From contig NZ_JBQCZW010000013.1 in assembly GCF_052089425.1 (NCBI RefSeq), positions 1 to 64,000 on the forward strand: a stretch of DNA of 64,000 nucleotides, written 5' to 3'. Below are positions 51,737-60,359 of the stretch, piece after piece. Position 1 is the first letter of the stretch, and the number at the start of each line of letters is the position of its first letter. The notes beneath the pieces were generated by a model, which did no database searches, had not been told where the DNA came from, and saw only the letters and a program-made list of their open reading frames with translations. This DNA comes from Ancrocorticia sp052089425 (GTDB lineage: Bacteria; Actinomycetota; Actinomycetes; Actinomycetales; Actinomycetaceae). The position numbers and the translations under genes are program-made.

Positions 51737-54283
51737 CTAGGAAAAGCAGCGGGAAGCAAGAGCCTGAGCTACTGGTGTGGTATAGACTTCTGGAACGGTA
51801 TCTGATAGGAGAACTCGCGCCCCGCTACGCGCGAGATCCCGTGCTTTACTGTCTCCCACAGTACCCTTTAGCACCCTCTCGAACCATGATGCTGCTGTGC
51901 TTATACCGGATGCTCCGCCGCTACGTGGGATCGTCTGTAAGCGGACTACAGAAGCAGTGATATCAGAGTAATAAGTTAGCAAGAAGGAACTAAGCTGATG
52001 AGGGTCGTTCGAATAACCAAGTGGGATCTTCTCGTCAATCGCAATGGCGTCAGCATCTGACCATAGGTCGGCTGATCCAAATTCGTTTTGGACTTTGACC
52101 GTTTTTACATTTCCGCGGGAGTCAGTAATGTTGCCTTCAAGTCTATAACCCGATAGCTCGCTCCAACTTGAGATTTCCTGATCCGAGAATCCCACAAGGA
52201 GTTCTGCCGCTTGTAGCTGGGCATCATTCGTTTTTAGCTTTGCAGGATTCAGTTGAACGAGATAAGCCAAGTTCTTCATCGCCGTTGCAAGATCACCGGC
52301 CCAGCCAGTGTATTCCTTCGGTATCACCATGTCGTTTCGGTATCCCAAGAATGTGACAAGCATGTGTGCAAGATCGATGCGAGTTCCGCTCGCGTCTTTA
52401 GGGTTTTTAGCATCTGTGTTTACATACCCATCAAGGAGCCTGAGGATGGGCGCGGAACGCGCATCGGCCCTCAGCAGCTCCATGTCTTCTTTCCGGAAAG
52501 CCTGAGCAGAGACTGTCCATTGGAATTCGCTCCGATAGCCTCCAGAAAGATATCTTGCAGACAGATAATTCGCAATGCAAATTCCGATGGACTCGCGCAC
52601 AGTGGAAGGGGCATCGCTTTCAGCAACAACTCGCATGGCAACTCGACCTTGGTCCTGAAGCTCCTTAACTCTATTCTCAAGGTGCCAAATCAAAGAGATG
52701 ACGTCTGTTTCAAAACCGATTGGTCCGGTTGAGACAGTTCCGGATGTCAATAAGTCAGTGGGCTGGCTCACGTCTGAAAGGAGAGAACTCACAGCGGGTA
52801 TTCTTTTCGCGTAGGCAACTTTGTCGAGATCCCAGTTGCCGCCGTATCTGTGGATTTCTGTGAACTGGTCGTAGTTCCATTCGTTAGGGATTGGGTACCC
52901 TAGGTTCCCAGAAAATCCAGTCGACATGTCAGAGACGAACGCACTTAAGGCGTATCCAGCGTCAATGACACGCTGGCAAACGTTCCGTGAGGCATATATT
53001 CCGACCTGATACCCTGCTTCGAGAGTACTAGCGAGAGACCGGAAATAGGGAAGAACATTCATATCAACTTGGTAGTCCAGCACGTCAACATCGACCGCGA
53101 AATAAATGACCGTTGGGGGAATGTGAAGCCTCTTGGCCGCAAGTTGCGCCTCCTTAGCGTGGCGTTCACCGTTGGAAACGGTGAACTGTTTAATCTCGGT
53201 TGAATATTCTTGGAAGATTGGGAAGAACTGCATGCCACCTTCCGTAATCCGTTCAAGTTCACCAGGGCGGATAGCTTTAAAATAGTCAGAGGGCGATTTC
53301 TCGTCTTGGTTTGGTTCGGAGAGATATCTTCCAACAATTTGGTATCCGTCGCTTTTGAGCTTTGTCAAGAGATCATCTGTGATTTCAAATCGAGTGTCAC
53401 AAGCTATAGAGGGCCTGTCTGGATCCCCTTTGGAAGTTAGAAGACTCATCCACGTAGTGGGATCCAACTTACCGGTGACTGGAAGTCTATAACTTTCTTG
53501 AAAATCAGGAACACGACGCTCGATCGCAGTCCAACTGTTCCCAGCGACACTTCCGTACCCGTTGCACATCAGGGTGACAGCTCCGAGCCAGACCCACTGC
53601 GGGAAGTTGTCAGCATTGCCGGATGAGAGAGTCTTTAGTCGAGATTTTGTACCTGTTCCAAAAGTTCCTGTAGCTTCGTTCGGTGAGAATCCTTCGATTG
53701 CTTGAAGAACTTGGATGAGTGCCTTATTCATCTCTCTTCCGTAGACTCCATCAGTTGGAATGACCCCGGTATAGTGACGGTACTGAGCATTGATTTGTTG
53801 CTGAACAGCCCGTACTCCTTGCCGACCTCCGTAATTGCTGAGTAGCACAAACTGCTTCATGGAAAGGAGAGCCTTCATAATTTCAACATCTACTGTTGAC
53901 CCGTCACCGAAACCCATATCTAGCTTCAAGTTACGAATTGCTGTGCCTGTACCGCCATAGAAGTTCTGGGTGATGTGAGAGCCAGTAGAATATCCCTTAC
54001 ACCAGAGGGCACCCTGAATGATCGAATACACATTTGAAGTTGCGGTGTCGCTGGCTTCCTGTTCTTTGATTCCGTTTGGCCATCTTTGCAAGAATCGTGT
54101 TTCTGTCCCTGTCCCAAAATTGTCGGCCGTTGCGGCGATGCCAAGTTCGATCTGTAGTGCACGTGTCAGACCGTAGATCGTTGGCCAACCAGTATTTCCG
54201 TTCTCCATGACTCTTTCGAAACGAGAATCGTCACCGTACGTCGTATTGAGCCATTTCTGCGTTTCCAGTACCATCAAATCCAT
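51737..54283 (-). CDS. Large DUF1906-type glycoside-hydrolase-like protein with peptidoglycan-binding-like repeats
   Basis: 848 residues. Residues 1-290 hold two or three peptidoglycan-binding-like repeats (e.g. VQQQINAQYRHYTGVIPTDGVYGREMNKALIQVLQ). Residues about 295-525 form a glycoside-hydrolase-like DUF1906 barrel (GYQIVGRYLSEP, GMQFFPIFQEYS, PPTVIYFAVDVDVLDYQVD, YQVGIYASRNVC, WNYDQFTEIHRYGGNWDLDKV). The last 300 residues match nothing I know. No signal peptide or membrane helix is visible, odd for a wall-acting protein, so lysis or a dedicated route might release it. ATG 54283 follows ACGGAG. Lower GC than the core genes. Confidence 0.8.
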   Translation of the reverse strand: MDLMVLETQKWLNTTYGDDSRFERVMENGNTGWPTIYGLTRALQIELGIAATADNFGTGTETRFLQRWPNGIKEQEASDTATSNVYSIIQGALWCKGYSTGSHITQNFYGGTGTAIRNLKLDMGFGDGSTVDVEIMKALLSMKQFVLLSNYGGRQGVRAVQQQINAQYRHYTGVIPTDGVYGREMNKALIQVLQAIEGFSPNEATGTFGTGTKSRLKTLSSGNADNFPQWVWLGAVTLMCNGYGSVAGNSWTAIERRVPDFQESYRLPVTGKLDPTTWMSLLTSKGDPDRPSIACDTRFEITDDLLTKLKSDGYQIVGRYLSEPNQDEKSPSDYFKAIRPGELERITEGGMQFFPIFQEYSTEIKQFTVSNGERHAKEAQLAAKRLHIPPTVIYFAVDVDVLDYQVDMNVLPYFRSLASTLEAGYQVGIYASRNVCQRVIDAGYALSAFVSDMSTGFSGNLGYPIPNEWNYDQFTEIHRYGGNWDLDKVAYAKRIPAVSSLLSDVSQPTDLLTSGTVSTGPIGFETDVISLIWHLENRVKELQDQGRVAMRVVAESDAPSTVRESIGICIANYLSARYLSGGYRSEFQWTVSAQAFRKEDMELLRADARSAPILRLLDGYVNTDAKNPKDASGTRIDLAHMLVTFLGYRNDMVIPKEYTGWAGDLATAMKNLAYLVQLNPAKLKTNDAQLQAAELLVGFSDQEISSWSELSGYRLEGNITDSRGNVKTVKVQNEFGSADLWSDADAIAIDEKIPLGYSNDPHQLSSFLLTYYSDITASVVRLQTIPRSGGASGISTAASWFERVLKGTVGDSKARDLARSGARVLLSDTVPEVYTTPVAQALASRCFS

Positions 54284-54454
54284 ATTGATTGCTCCGTGAT
54301 TCCGTCGCTCACCTACAGCTAGCTTGATGCAAGTCTACGCACCAGTAAACGTTATTGCAGCAGTCACTGCAGGTTGGGCGTGCCCAGTCATCGCCCTCGG
54401 TACTTCGTCCGGTGGGTCCGTCAAGTTATCGGTGGGGCTTGTGTTGGGTGATTA

Positions 54455-54543
54455 TTAGGCTGTCTTGGCAGATAGGCGTCCGTCGAAGGTGATGTCGAAA
54501 GCGTTGAGTGCTTGCTTCCAGCGTTGAGTCCAGCGGGCTCGGC
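54455..54543 (-). pseudogene. C-terminal remnant of an IS256-family transposase
   Basis: Minus strand: RARWTQRWKQALNAFDITFDGRLSAKTA then stop, the IS256 C-terminus. Its 3' end faces that of the 49.8-50.9 kb remnant, so the two point toward each other around the DUF1906 gene. It ends just before the MNT promoter. Confidence 0.8.
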
Positions 54544-54547
54544 CGCT

Positions 54548-54553
54548 TAATAT
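54548..54553 (+). promoter_or_regulatory. -10 box of the MNT gene
   Basis: TAATAT is 6 nt before ATG 54560, consistent with a leaderless start. Confidence 0.55.
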
Positions 54554-54559
54554 TGAAGT

Positions 54560-54889
54560 ATGTCGGATACTTTTGTCACGCCAGAAGCGGGGGCGTCTCG
54601 CAACCTTATCGATGCCCATCGCATAGAGTTTCGCGCGCTCTTGAAGAAGTATGCCGCCACAAAACCGGTGCTTTTTGGGTCGGTTGCGCGAGGTACCGCG
54701 CAGGAAGATAGTGATATCGATATCCTCGTGCAGATGGATCCTGCCGATGGCAATCTCCTGATGAGGGCATCGGGACTTATGGAGGAGACTCGCGCGCTCT
54801 TCGGGCGGGACGATATCGATATTTTCCCCGCGCAATTGCTGAGAAGACCGATTTCAGAATCGGCGCTTCGGGAAGCTGTAGCGATATGA
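54560..54889 (+). CDS. Minimal nucleotidyltransferase (MntA-like antitoxin)
   Basis: 109 residues with the minimal nucleotidyltransferase signature VLFGSVARGTAQEDSDIDILVQM. In HEPN-MNT modules the MNT protein neutralises its HEPN RNase partner by AMPylation (established for MntA-HepT). The downstream partner overlaps by ATGA but is reduced to 24 codons, so this antitoxin seems orphaned. Confidence 0.88.
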   Translation: MSDTFVTPEAGASRNLIDAHRIEFRALLKKYAATKPVLFGSVARGTAQEDSDIDILVQMDPADGNLLMRASGLMEETRALFGRDDIDIFPAQLLRRPISESALREAVAI

Positions 54890-54960
54890 GTCGTGGCGAT
54901 CAACAACGTATACGAAATATCTTGTACGCCATTGAACGTTGTCAGCGATACGTAGAGTGA
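54886..54960 (+). pseudogene. Truncated HEPN (DUF86/HepT-like) toxin gene
   Basis: Starts in the ATGA overlap and encodes RGDQQRIRNILYAIERCQRY, the normal beginning of a HepT-type HEPN protein, then stops at 54958. The catalytic RX4-6H region is absent, and nothing in 54961-55141 restores it. Confidence 0.7.
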
Positions 54961-55141
54961 GCAATTAGGAGTTTGCGGACTAGCTCCCATGACCGTGCTA
55001 GGGGACGGCTCCAAGTGTATAGCGGCAGGACGCGGCGTAGTTTTCGGCAGGCTCGGTATCGCCTTCGTGAAGGGGCGTGATCATGTAGGCCTGTGGATCT
55101 GCCGCTTCAACAGTCGTGCCGGTGGAGAGTGCGAACCCTCA
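54961..55141. other. Unassigned stretch downstream of the DeoR-type gene
   Basis: On the minus strand the frame of the DeoR gene stays open after its TAA TGA for about 46 codons (STGTTVEAADPQAYMITPLH region, ending at a TAG near 55000). It has no start or ribosome-binding site and may be a remnant. No tRNA or terminator was recognised. Confidence 0.3.
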
Positions 55142-55990
55142 TTATTCCCCAATTGTCACTACGTCTACGCCGAGTTCGGCGAGCTTGTCGAGTTCTTCCT
55201 GAGGGGTCTGGGCATCGGTGATGACGGCGGAGAAGGACTGAACCGAGGCGAACTTGTGGAGCCCCGTGCGGGTGAACTTCGTGTGGTCCACCATGAGCAC
55301 CGATCTGGCCGCTGTTTCGACCATCGCTCTCTTGGTTTCCGCCACGGCCGGATCAGGGTGATAGCAGTAGCCGCCAGCGATGGCCGTGACGGACATGAGG
55401 CAAATATCGATGCCGAGGCTCTGGATGTTGCGTACCGTCATCGGCCCAAAATACGCGTCAGCCCAGTTGTGGTAGTCCCCGCCCAGATGAATAAGGCTGA
55501 TGTGCGGATCGCTGATCAGCCCCTCCTCGATGAACCGAGCATTAGTTGCCACGGTCACGGGCGCGAGCTCGCGCAGCCCCGGCAACAAGTGCGCACTGGT
55601 TGTTGAATCGTCCAGCAGCACCGCATCGCCTGGATGGACGTATGTGAGGGCTGCGGATGCGATCTGGTCCTTGAGTCTGGTGTTTTGCCCCAGACGGAGT
55701 TTTGAGGATGTTTCGACGAGCGATGATGACGGAACGCTCACCTCCCCGTACGAACGAGTGAGCATTCCCTGATCCACTAATTCGGAGACGTCACGGTATA
55801 CAGTCATCGTTGAAACACCGAGGTTTGCGGCCAGCCAGTCCACGGTTGTCACACCCTCGTGAATCACGAGGGACACGATCTTCCGAAGGCGTACTTTTCG
55901 CGCCTGTGGGATGCGCTTGCTGGAGGCAGGCTGGATGCCGCGTGGGTTAAGTGGCGTGTTCTCAGTGCTGTTCAGGTGTTCGGTCGGCAA
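55142..55990 (-). CDS. DeoR-family regulator (GlpR-like)
   Basis: 282 residues. Winged helix RKVRLRKIVSLVIHEGVTTVDWLAANLGVSTMTVYRDVSEL followed by a DeoRC sensor domain (VLLDDSTTSAHLLPGL, ATNARFIEEGL, MVDHTKFTRTGLHKFASV). The N-terminal 25 residues are extra. TTG 55990 lies behind GGAGCTCACC. The likely targets are the FGGY kinase and GpsA-like genes 1.6 kb upstream on the same strand, separated now by toxin-antitoxin genes (inference). Confidence 0.88.
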   Translation of the reverse strand: MPTEHLNSTENTPLNPRGIQPASSKRIPQARKVRLRKIVSLVIHEGVTTVDWLAANLGVSTMTVYRDVSELVDQGMLTRSYGEVSVPSSSLVETSSKLRLGQNTRLKDQIASAALTYVHPGDAVLLDDSTTSAHLLPGLRELAPVTVATNARFIEEGLISDPHISLIHLGGDYHNWADAYFGPMTVRNIQSLGIDICLMSVTAIAGGYCYHPDPAVAETKRAMVETAARSVLMVDHTKFTRTGLHKFASVQSFSAVITDAQTPQEELDKLAELGVDVVTIGE

Positions 55991-56201
55991 GGTGAGCTCC
56001 TAGGAACGGGTGGCCATGCTCCGGCGCTGAGCATGCGTTGCTCGGACGCCGGTCATACGATCATACAGTGCTGCGGGCTGAGCGGAATTGAGCCCGGGGC
56101 ATCATTCTGGATCGTAATGCGCAGATAGGTCCGCATATATCCGAGCTACTTCCGTATGCCGATCTGGGGCCACGGTTTAGGCGCCTTGAGACTCTTGCAG
56201 G

Positions 56202-56495
56202 TCACAGTATATGGCGTGTGGAGTCCATCCTCTGGTGCAGGATTCGGATAATATCCACGCCTTCGTTCGTTTCCACGAAGAAGAGGAGGTGGCTCCCAAT
56301 CGCATAACGGCGGTACCCGGTGCGGATTTCATCGCATGCGGGCCCTCGACTGGGATCAACGGCGATACGCTCGATCGCGTTTCTGATCTCGTTCACGTAT
56401 GTTTCTGCTTGACGCTCGCTCCAGTGATCCTTTGTAAAATCCCAGATTGACGACAGGTCATGCTGAGCCGCGGGAGTGAGACGGTAGGCGCTCAT
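56202..56495 (-). CDS. parE: RelE/ParE-family toxin
   Basis: 97 residues matching the ParE fold: YRLTPAAQHDLSSIWDFTKDHWSERQAETYVNEI, then IRTGYRRYAIGSHLLFFVE and IIRILHQRMD. ParE toxins inhibit gyrase and RelE relatives cut mRNA; ParE is likelier from the ParD partner. It overlaps the antitoxin gene by 4 nt. Appears intact. The 211 nt between it and the DeoR gene hold no recognised gene. Confidence 0.9.
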   Translation of the reverse strand: MSAYRLTPAAQHDLSSIWDFTKDHWSERQAETYVNEIRNAIERIAVDPSRGPACDEIRTGYRRYAIGSHLLFFVETNEGVDIIRILHQRMDSTRHIL

Positions 56496-56725
56496 GACTT
56501 CTTGGCGGCAATGAACGCATCGAAATCGAAAGATTCTGCTTCTCCGCTATTTTCCCCATCGATCAGCGCCGCACGCAGGGCGGCCATCTGAGTCTCATGA
56601 TCCTCTAGGAGGCGGAGGCCGGCGCGAACAACCTCACTCGCGGACTGGTAGCGCCCAGAGGAGACTTCGCGAGAGAGGAAACCGGAAAGGTGATCATCGA
56701 GGCTGATTGAAGTGTTGGTACCCAT
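56492..56725 (-). CDS. parD: ParD-like antitoxin (CopG/RHH)
   Basis: 77 residues: TNTSISLDDHLSGFLSREVSSGRYQSASEVVRAGLRLLEDHETQMAALRAAL, the usual ParD ribbon-helix-helix plus an acidic C-terminal toxin-binding tail. ATG 56725 has TAACAT 6 nt upstream, overlapping a palindrome, which fits leaderless transcription and autorepression. Confidence 0.92.
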   Translation of the reverse strand: MGTNTSISLDDHLSGFLSREVSSGRYQSASEVVRAGLRLLEDHETQMAALRAALIDGENSGEAESFDFDAFIAAKKS

Positions 56726-56735
56726 GAGCTGATGT

Positions 56736-56750
56736 TACCAATATTTGGTA
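56736..56750. promoter_or_regulatory. Palindromic operator of parDE
   Basis: TACCAATATTTGGTA is a 6-3-6 palindrome that touches the -10 box (TAACAT, 56732-56737) of parD. ParD-type proteins bind such sites. Confidence 0.6.
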
Positions 56751-56811
56751 CACCGGTCGATGGCGAAGGGCTTCGCCGTCGTCGTAATAGATCTCGGCGT
56801 CGGAAATCTGG

Positions 56812-57225
56812 CTAGAAGTCTCCCACCAGGCGTTCGGTAGCTTGTCCAGTGACGGCCGCGATCAGCTCGAAATCTTTGTCAAGGTGCAAGACGGTGTACT
56901 CTGCGATTTCAGCAATGCTGGCGATGATAAGATCTGGAACCTTGACGGCGCGGTGATAACCCTCTGTGGCCAAGAGTCCTTGCACCTCGATGACACGGTT
57001 TTCTGCAGCTGGTGTCATAAGTTCCGGTACTAAGAGGCTCGTGGGTGGGTTGAGGATGGTTTCATCCCAGTCTGCGCCGGAGCGCGCGGAAAAGCCTAGC
57101 TCCAGCAGCGTTACGGTGGCGGCCGCAACAAGTCCCCGATTGATCCTGTCCATCCAGAGTTCGAAATCTGACGAAAGGGGAATCCTGACATACGCGGACT
57201 TGTCAATCAGCCACTTCGTTACCAT
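56812..57225 (-). CDS. vapC: VapC-type PIN-domain toxin
   Basis: 137 residues, PIN RNase with acidic residues in WLIDKSAYVR, a mid-chain Glu (TLLELGFSA), DLIIASIAEIAEYTVLHLDKDFELIA. VapC toxins typically cleave tRNA or rRNA. The stop-start overlap with VapB (7 nt) and appearance are intact. Confidence 0.9.
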   Translation of the reverse strand: MVTKWLIDKSAYVRIPLSSDFELWMDRINRGLVAAATVTLLELGFSARSGADWDETILNPPTSLLVPELMTPAAENRVIEVQGLLATEGYHRAVKVPDLIIASIAEIAEYTVLHLDKDFELIAAVTGQATERLVGDF

Positions 57226-57434
57226 GCTCTAGACATGATCTGTGGGTCAAGGGCGTCAGAAAGAAGTTCGGATGCCCGGACAAAGTCTTCTTTCGAGCCT
57301 TGCGGGCGTGCACGGCGAGCCAGATTTGTGGTTTCTCGTCTTAGGAGTTCATTGCGCGAGATTCCGAGCCGTGCCGCGAGTTCATCAATTGCTTGAACGT
57401 CTGATTCGTCTAGGTGCCTAATGAGAAGGTCGGT
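57219..57434 (-). CDS. vapB: VapB-type antitoxin
   Basis: 71 residues: LIRHLDESDVQAIDELAARLGISRNELLRRE (ribbon-helix-helix) and a C-terminal toxin-binding part. ATG 57434 is chosen because GGAGGTG stands 8 nt upstream; ATG 57440 would touch the ribosome-binding site. Confidence 0.88.
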   Translation of the reverse strand, partial: TDLLIRHLDESDVQAIDELAARLGISRNELLRRETTNLARRARPQGSKEDFVRASELLSDALDPQIMSRAW

Positions 57435-57450
57435 CATGTTCATCACCTCC

Positions 57451-57466
57451 GATATCACACGATATC
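57451..57466. promoter_or_regulatory. Palindromic operator of vapBC
   Basis: GATATC-ACAC-GATATC, extended by CC/GG on the outside, directly precedes the vapB ribosome-binding site. Expected to be the VapB(C) autoregulatory site. Confidence 0.6.
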
Positions 57467-57544
57467 ATTCGGCAGGCTTTGTGTGAAGGGTGGGATTCGC
57501 TGATTCGGATCAACATGGCGAGACCGGTAGCCAACCGACGGGAC

Positions 57545-57576
57545 GGGGCCCTGCGAATCGAAGTTCACAAGGCCCC
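57545..57576 (-). terminator. Hairpin after the GpsA-like gene
   Basis: GGGGCC...GGCCCC arms with an interrupted inner stem lie 60 nt past the stop at 57637 of the minus-strand gene. No U tract. Confidence 0.4.
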
Positions 57577-57636
57577 GCCACACGCTCTGCTTCACGAGTC
57601 TCTGTCTGGACGAGTCCAACAGCGAGCCGTTACGGC

Positions 57637-58683
57637 TTACGGCCGTGCGGGGAGCACCGCCCGGGTGACGGCGCCCAACACATCATCGACGTTGCCTTGG
57701 AGGATGGTGTTGATGGCGTGCAGGAGCGGGAGCTGATCTGCGATGTCGCTCGCGCGCTGGGACACGAGGGTCATCGCTAGGCCGGTGGCCGGCACTCCTT
57801 CGACGGTTTGCTCGAGGCGCGTCATCTCTTCGAGAGCCTCCGTGGGCTGCTCGCCGCGGCCAATGCGCACGCCGTACACCTTGTTGCGGCCGGACAGCCC
57901 GGTCACCTCAAGATCGCCGACGCCCGGCAGATCGTATGCCGTTTCCGGCTTGGCCCCCAACTTCGCCCCCAGAAGAGACATCTCGCGGATCGCCTGCGCG
58001 AACGAAGCAGCCTTGAGGTTGTGGTGGGGGACGCCGGTGGCCTCCTCCAGCCCATCGGCGATGCCCAGCGCGATCGCATACACGTTCTTCATGGGGGCGC
58101 AGATCTCCACGCCCACCTCATCGCCGGATGCGGCAATCGCGTAGTGGGGTGTGCGGGCGGCACGGGCGGCGGCTTTGGCAACCTCGATATCGCGGCAGCC
58201 GTACATCGTGGCGGTGGGCTTAGCATCGGCGCATTCGTTGGCCTTGACCGGGCCCGCGATGGCCACCACGGGTGGGAGTTCAACTCCGAGTTCGCCAGCT
58301 ATGCGGCGCAGGGCGTCCGGCAAAAGCTGGATGTTGCCGTCCGGATCTGGGCAGAAGCCCTTGGAGGTCATCCAGATAGCCTGCGCGCTTCCGAGGAGCG
58401 GCAAGGCCAACTTAGCCACGCCGGGAACTCCATCGGAGGAGACGGACATGACCACCACATCGGCGCCCTCCATCGCCTCCGCCAGCTGATCGGAGCGGAA
58501 CGTTGTGACCTTATCGGAGATCACCACGTTGATGCGGGGATGGGGCTGGCCGGCCTCGATCGCGTCAATGAGGTGATCATCTAGCCACGTGCCCCACAGG
58601 TGGACATCCCAGCCTGCGTCCACCAGTGGGCGGGTGAGCGCCGCACCCATGGCGCCAGCGCCGAGAACAGTAATTCTCTGCAT
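57637..58683 (-). CDS. GpsA-like NAD(P)-dependent glycerol-3-phosphate (or polyol-phosphate) dehydrogenase
   Basis: 348 residues. Rossmann loop ITVLGAGAMGAAL, TSKGFCPDPDG, IAGPVKANECA (cf. LSGPSFA), the catalytic Lys in GVEICAPMKNVYAIALGIADG, and GVGDLEVTGLSGRNKVYG in place of TC.S..SRN. Several motifs deviate from biosynthetic GpsA, and the neighbour is an FGGY kinase, so it may oxidise a phosphorylated polyol rather than make glycerol 3-phosphate. ATG 58683 follows GGAAG. Confidence 0.8.
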   Translation of the reverse strand: MQRITVLGAGAMGAALTRPLVDAGWDVHLWGTWLDDHLIDAIEAGQPHPRINVVISDKVTTFRSDQLAEAMEGADVVVMSVSSDGVPGVAKLALPLLGSAQAIWMTSKGFCPDPDGNIQLLPDALRRIAGELGVELPPVVAIAGPVKANECADAKPTATMYGCRDIEVAKAAARAARTPHYAIAASGDEVGVEICAPMKNVYAIALGIADGLEEATGVPHHNLKAASFAQAIREMSLLGAKLGAKPETAYDLPGVGDLEVTGLSGRNKVYGVRIGRGEQPTEALEEMTRLEQTVEGVPATGLAMTLVSQRASDIADQLPLLHAINTILQGNVDDVLGAVTRAVLPARP

Positions 58684-58766
58684 GAAATCTTCCTTCGTTT
58701 TTGGGGGTCCGGTGAGGACCCGATGACATCGTACGTTGTGTTGAGGACCTTGTGTTGAGGACCTTG

Positions 58767-60359
58767 CTAAATCTCGGCCTTCGGCGATTCTGGCTTCGTG
58801 GAGGGGTAGCGCTCGGCGATCTGATGGAGTTCCTCGAACGTGTCCTTGAGCTGGGGGTAGAGGTTCTGCTGAACGGTGGCGACCTCACGGTAACGCTCGT
58901 GCATCTGCATGTCTGGTTTAATGACATCGCCGAATTGAGCCATCGCCTTGGCGGAAGCGGCAACGTTCGGAACGCCGTCCTGTACAGGCTCATGTGCCCC
59001 AATCGCAGCCATGGCAAGGACAGAAGCGCCAAGCGCCGAAATCTCATCTTCCGCACACACCGTGATTTCAATGCCGGTGGTGTCCGCCATGATCTGGCGC
59101 CACAGCATGGAGCGGGTGCCGCCGCCCATCGCGCGCAGGGACGTGATTTTGACTCCGGTGCCGCGTTCGATGGCGTCTAGGTTATTGCGCATCTCGAATC
59201 CGATGGACTCGAGGATAGAACGGTACATGTGGGCGCGAGAGTGTGTGCCGCGCCAGCCAACCACTGCTCCGCGAGCAACCGAATCCCAGTACGGGGACTG
59301 GACGGCGTTCCAGTAGGGGAGAGTAATCAGGCCTTCGGCTCCCGGTGGGATCTGGGCGGCAGCTTCGTCCAGTGCGGGATCCGGTTCGCCCAAGAGCTTC
59401 GGATCGCCAAGGGTCTCGCGGAACCATCCGGCTAAGTAGGAACCTGACGATTGCAGCACTTCGAACACATAGTGGCCGGGCATACCCGAATCGAGGGTAC
59501 GGAAAATCGGATCGTAAATGTATTGGGAGGCGTCCACGCCGGCGTTGACCGCGGTACCCAGATTGAGGTAGGCAACGTTGGCCTCAACGGCGGCGGCACC
59601 AACGCCTGCCGCCTGCCCATCGCCCAACCCGGAGACGACCGCCACGTCCGGGGAGATATCCCATTCGGCGGCCAGTTCAGGCTTAACGTTGGCCACGATC
59701 GTGGCCGGTGGAACCAGCTCGGCCATCTGATCGCGGCGCACACCCGCGATGTCCAGAAGCTCATCGGACCATTCGCGCTTTTCAATATCGAACAGGCCCA
59801 GTGAATCGGCGCAGGCTGTTGAACTCACCCAGCGGCCCGTCAGGTTGAACGTGATGTTGCAGGCAACGTCAACCACCTTATCGGCCTTCTCGAAGTACTC
59901 AGGATGGTTTTCCTTCACCCACGCCATCTTGTAAATGCCGGGCGTTACGCCGGCCGGCTTGCCCGAAAGCTCGTGGATGTGCTCACTTCCGTACTTGCGG
60001 ATTTGCTCTGTTGCGCGGCCGTCCAACCAAAGGATTCCGGGGCCCACCGGAGTGCCGTCGGCGAGGAACGGGGCGAAGGATTCGCGCTGGTGCGTGATGC
60101 CAATGGCCTTGATGCGCTCGCGGAGCTCAGGTGTCAGCGATGCGAGGACTTCGCTGACGGTTTCGTGTGTGGTCTCCCACCAACGCTCGGGATTATGCTC
60201 ATAAAAGTCCATCGCAGGAGTGTGAAGCTGAATGTTTCGCTTGGCCGTCACGAGGACGTTTCCGGCAGTATCCACCACAATCGCCTTCGTGGATGTTGTG
60301 GAGGAATCAAGGGCAACTACGAGTGGGCCGGCGGCTGGCGTTTGGATTTCTTCAGTCAT
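58767..60359 (-). CDS. FGGY-family carbohydrate/polyol kinase
   Basis: 530 residues. VALDSSTTSTKAIVVD phosphate-binding start, GITHQRESFAPF, WLDGRA, GLGDGQAAGVGA and SLRAMGGGTRSMLWRQIMADTTGIEI (FGGY second signature). It resembles xylulokinase/glycerol kinase relatives, without a decisive marker for one. It precedes the GpsA-like gene by 83 nt on the same strand: kinase followed by dehydrogenase. ATG 60359 is used; the frame extends to 60392. Confidence 0.85.
   Translation of the reverse strand: MTEEIQTPAAGPLVVALDSSTTSTKAIVVDTAGNVLVTAKRNIQLHTPAMDFYEHNPERWWETTHETVSEVLASLTPELRERIKAIGITHQRESFAPFLADGTPVGPGILWLDGRATEQIRKYGSEHIHELSGKPAGVTPGIYKMAWVKENHPEYFEKADKVVDVACNITFNLTGRWVSSTACADSLGLFDIEKREWSDELLDIAGVRRDQMAELVPPATIVANVKPELAAEWDISPDVAVVSGLGDGQAAGVGAAAVEANVAYLNLGTAVNAGVDASQYIYDPIFRTLDSGMPGHYVFEVLQSSGSYLAGWFRETLGDPKLLGEPDPALDEAAAQIPPGAEGLITLPYWNAVQSPYWDSVARGAVVGWRGTHSRAHMYRSILESIGFEMRNNLDAIERGTGVKITSLRAMGGGTRSMLWRQIMADTTGIEITVCAEDEISALGASVLAMAAIGAHEPVQDGVPNVAASAKAMAQFGDVIKPDMQMHERYREVATVQQNLYPQLKDTFEELHQIAERYPSTKPESPKAEI

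Noticed and set aside
54455..54835. 126-codon minus-strand ORF
   Set aside because: Only its last 28 codons make sense (IS256 C-terminus); the rest is antisense to the MNT gene.
55110..55141. Possible tRNA T-arm (GGGTTCGCACTC on the minus strand)
   Set aside because: No matching acceptor, D-arm or anticodon stem in the surrounding 90 nt.
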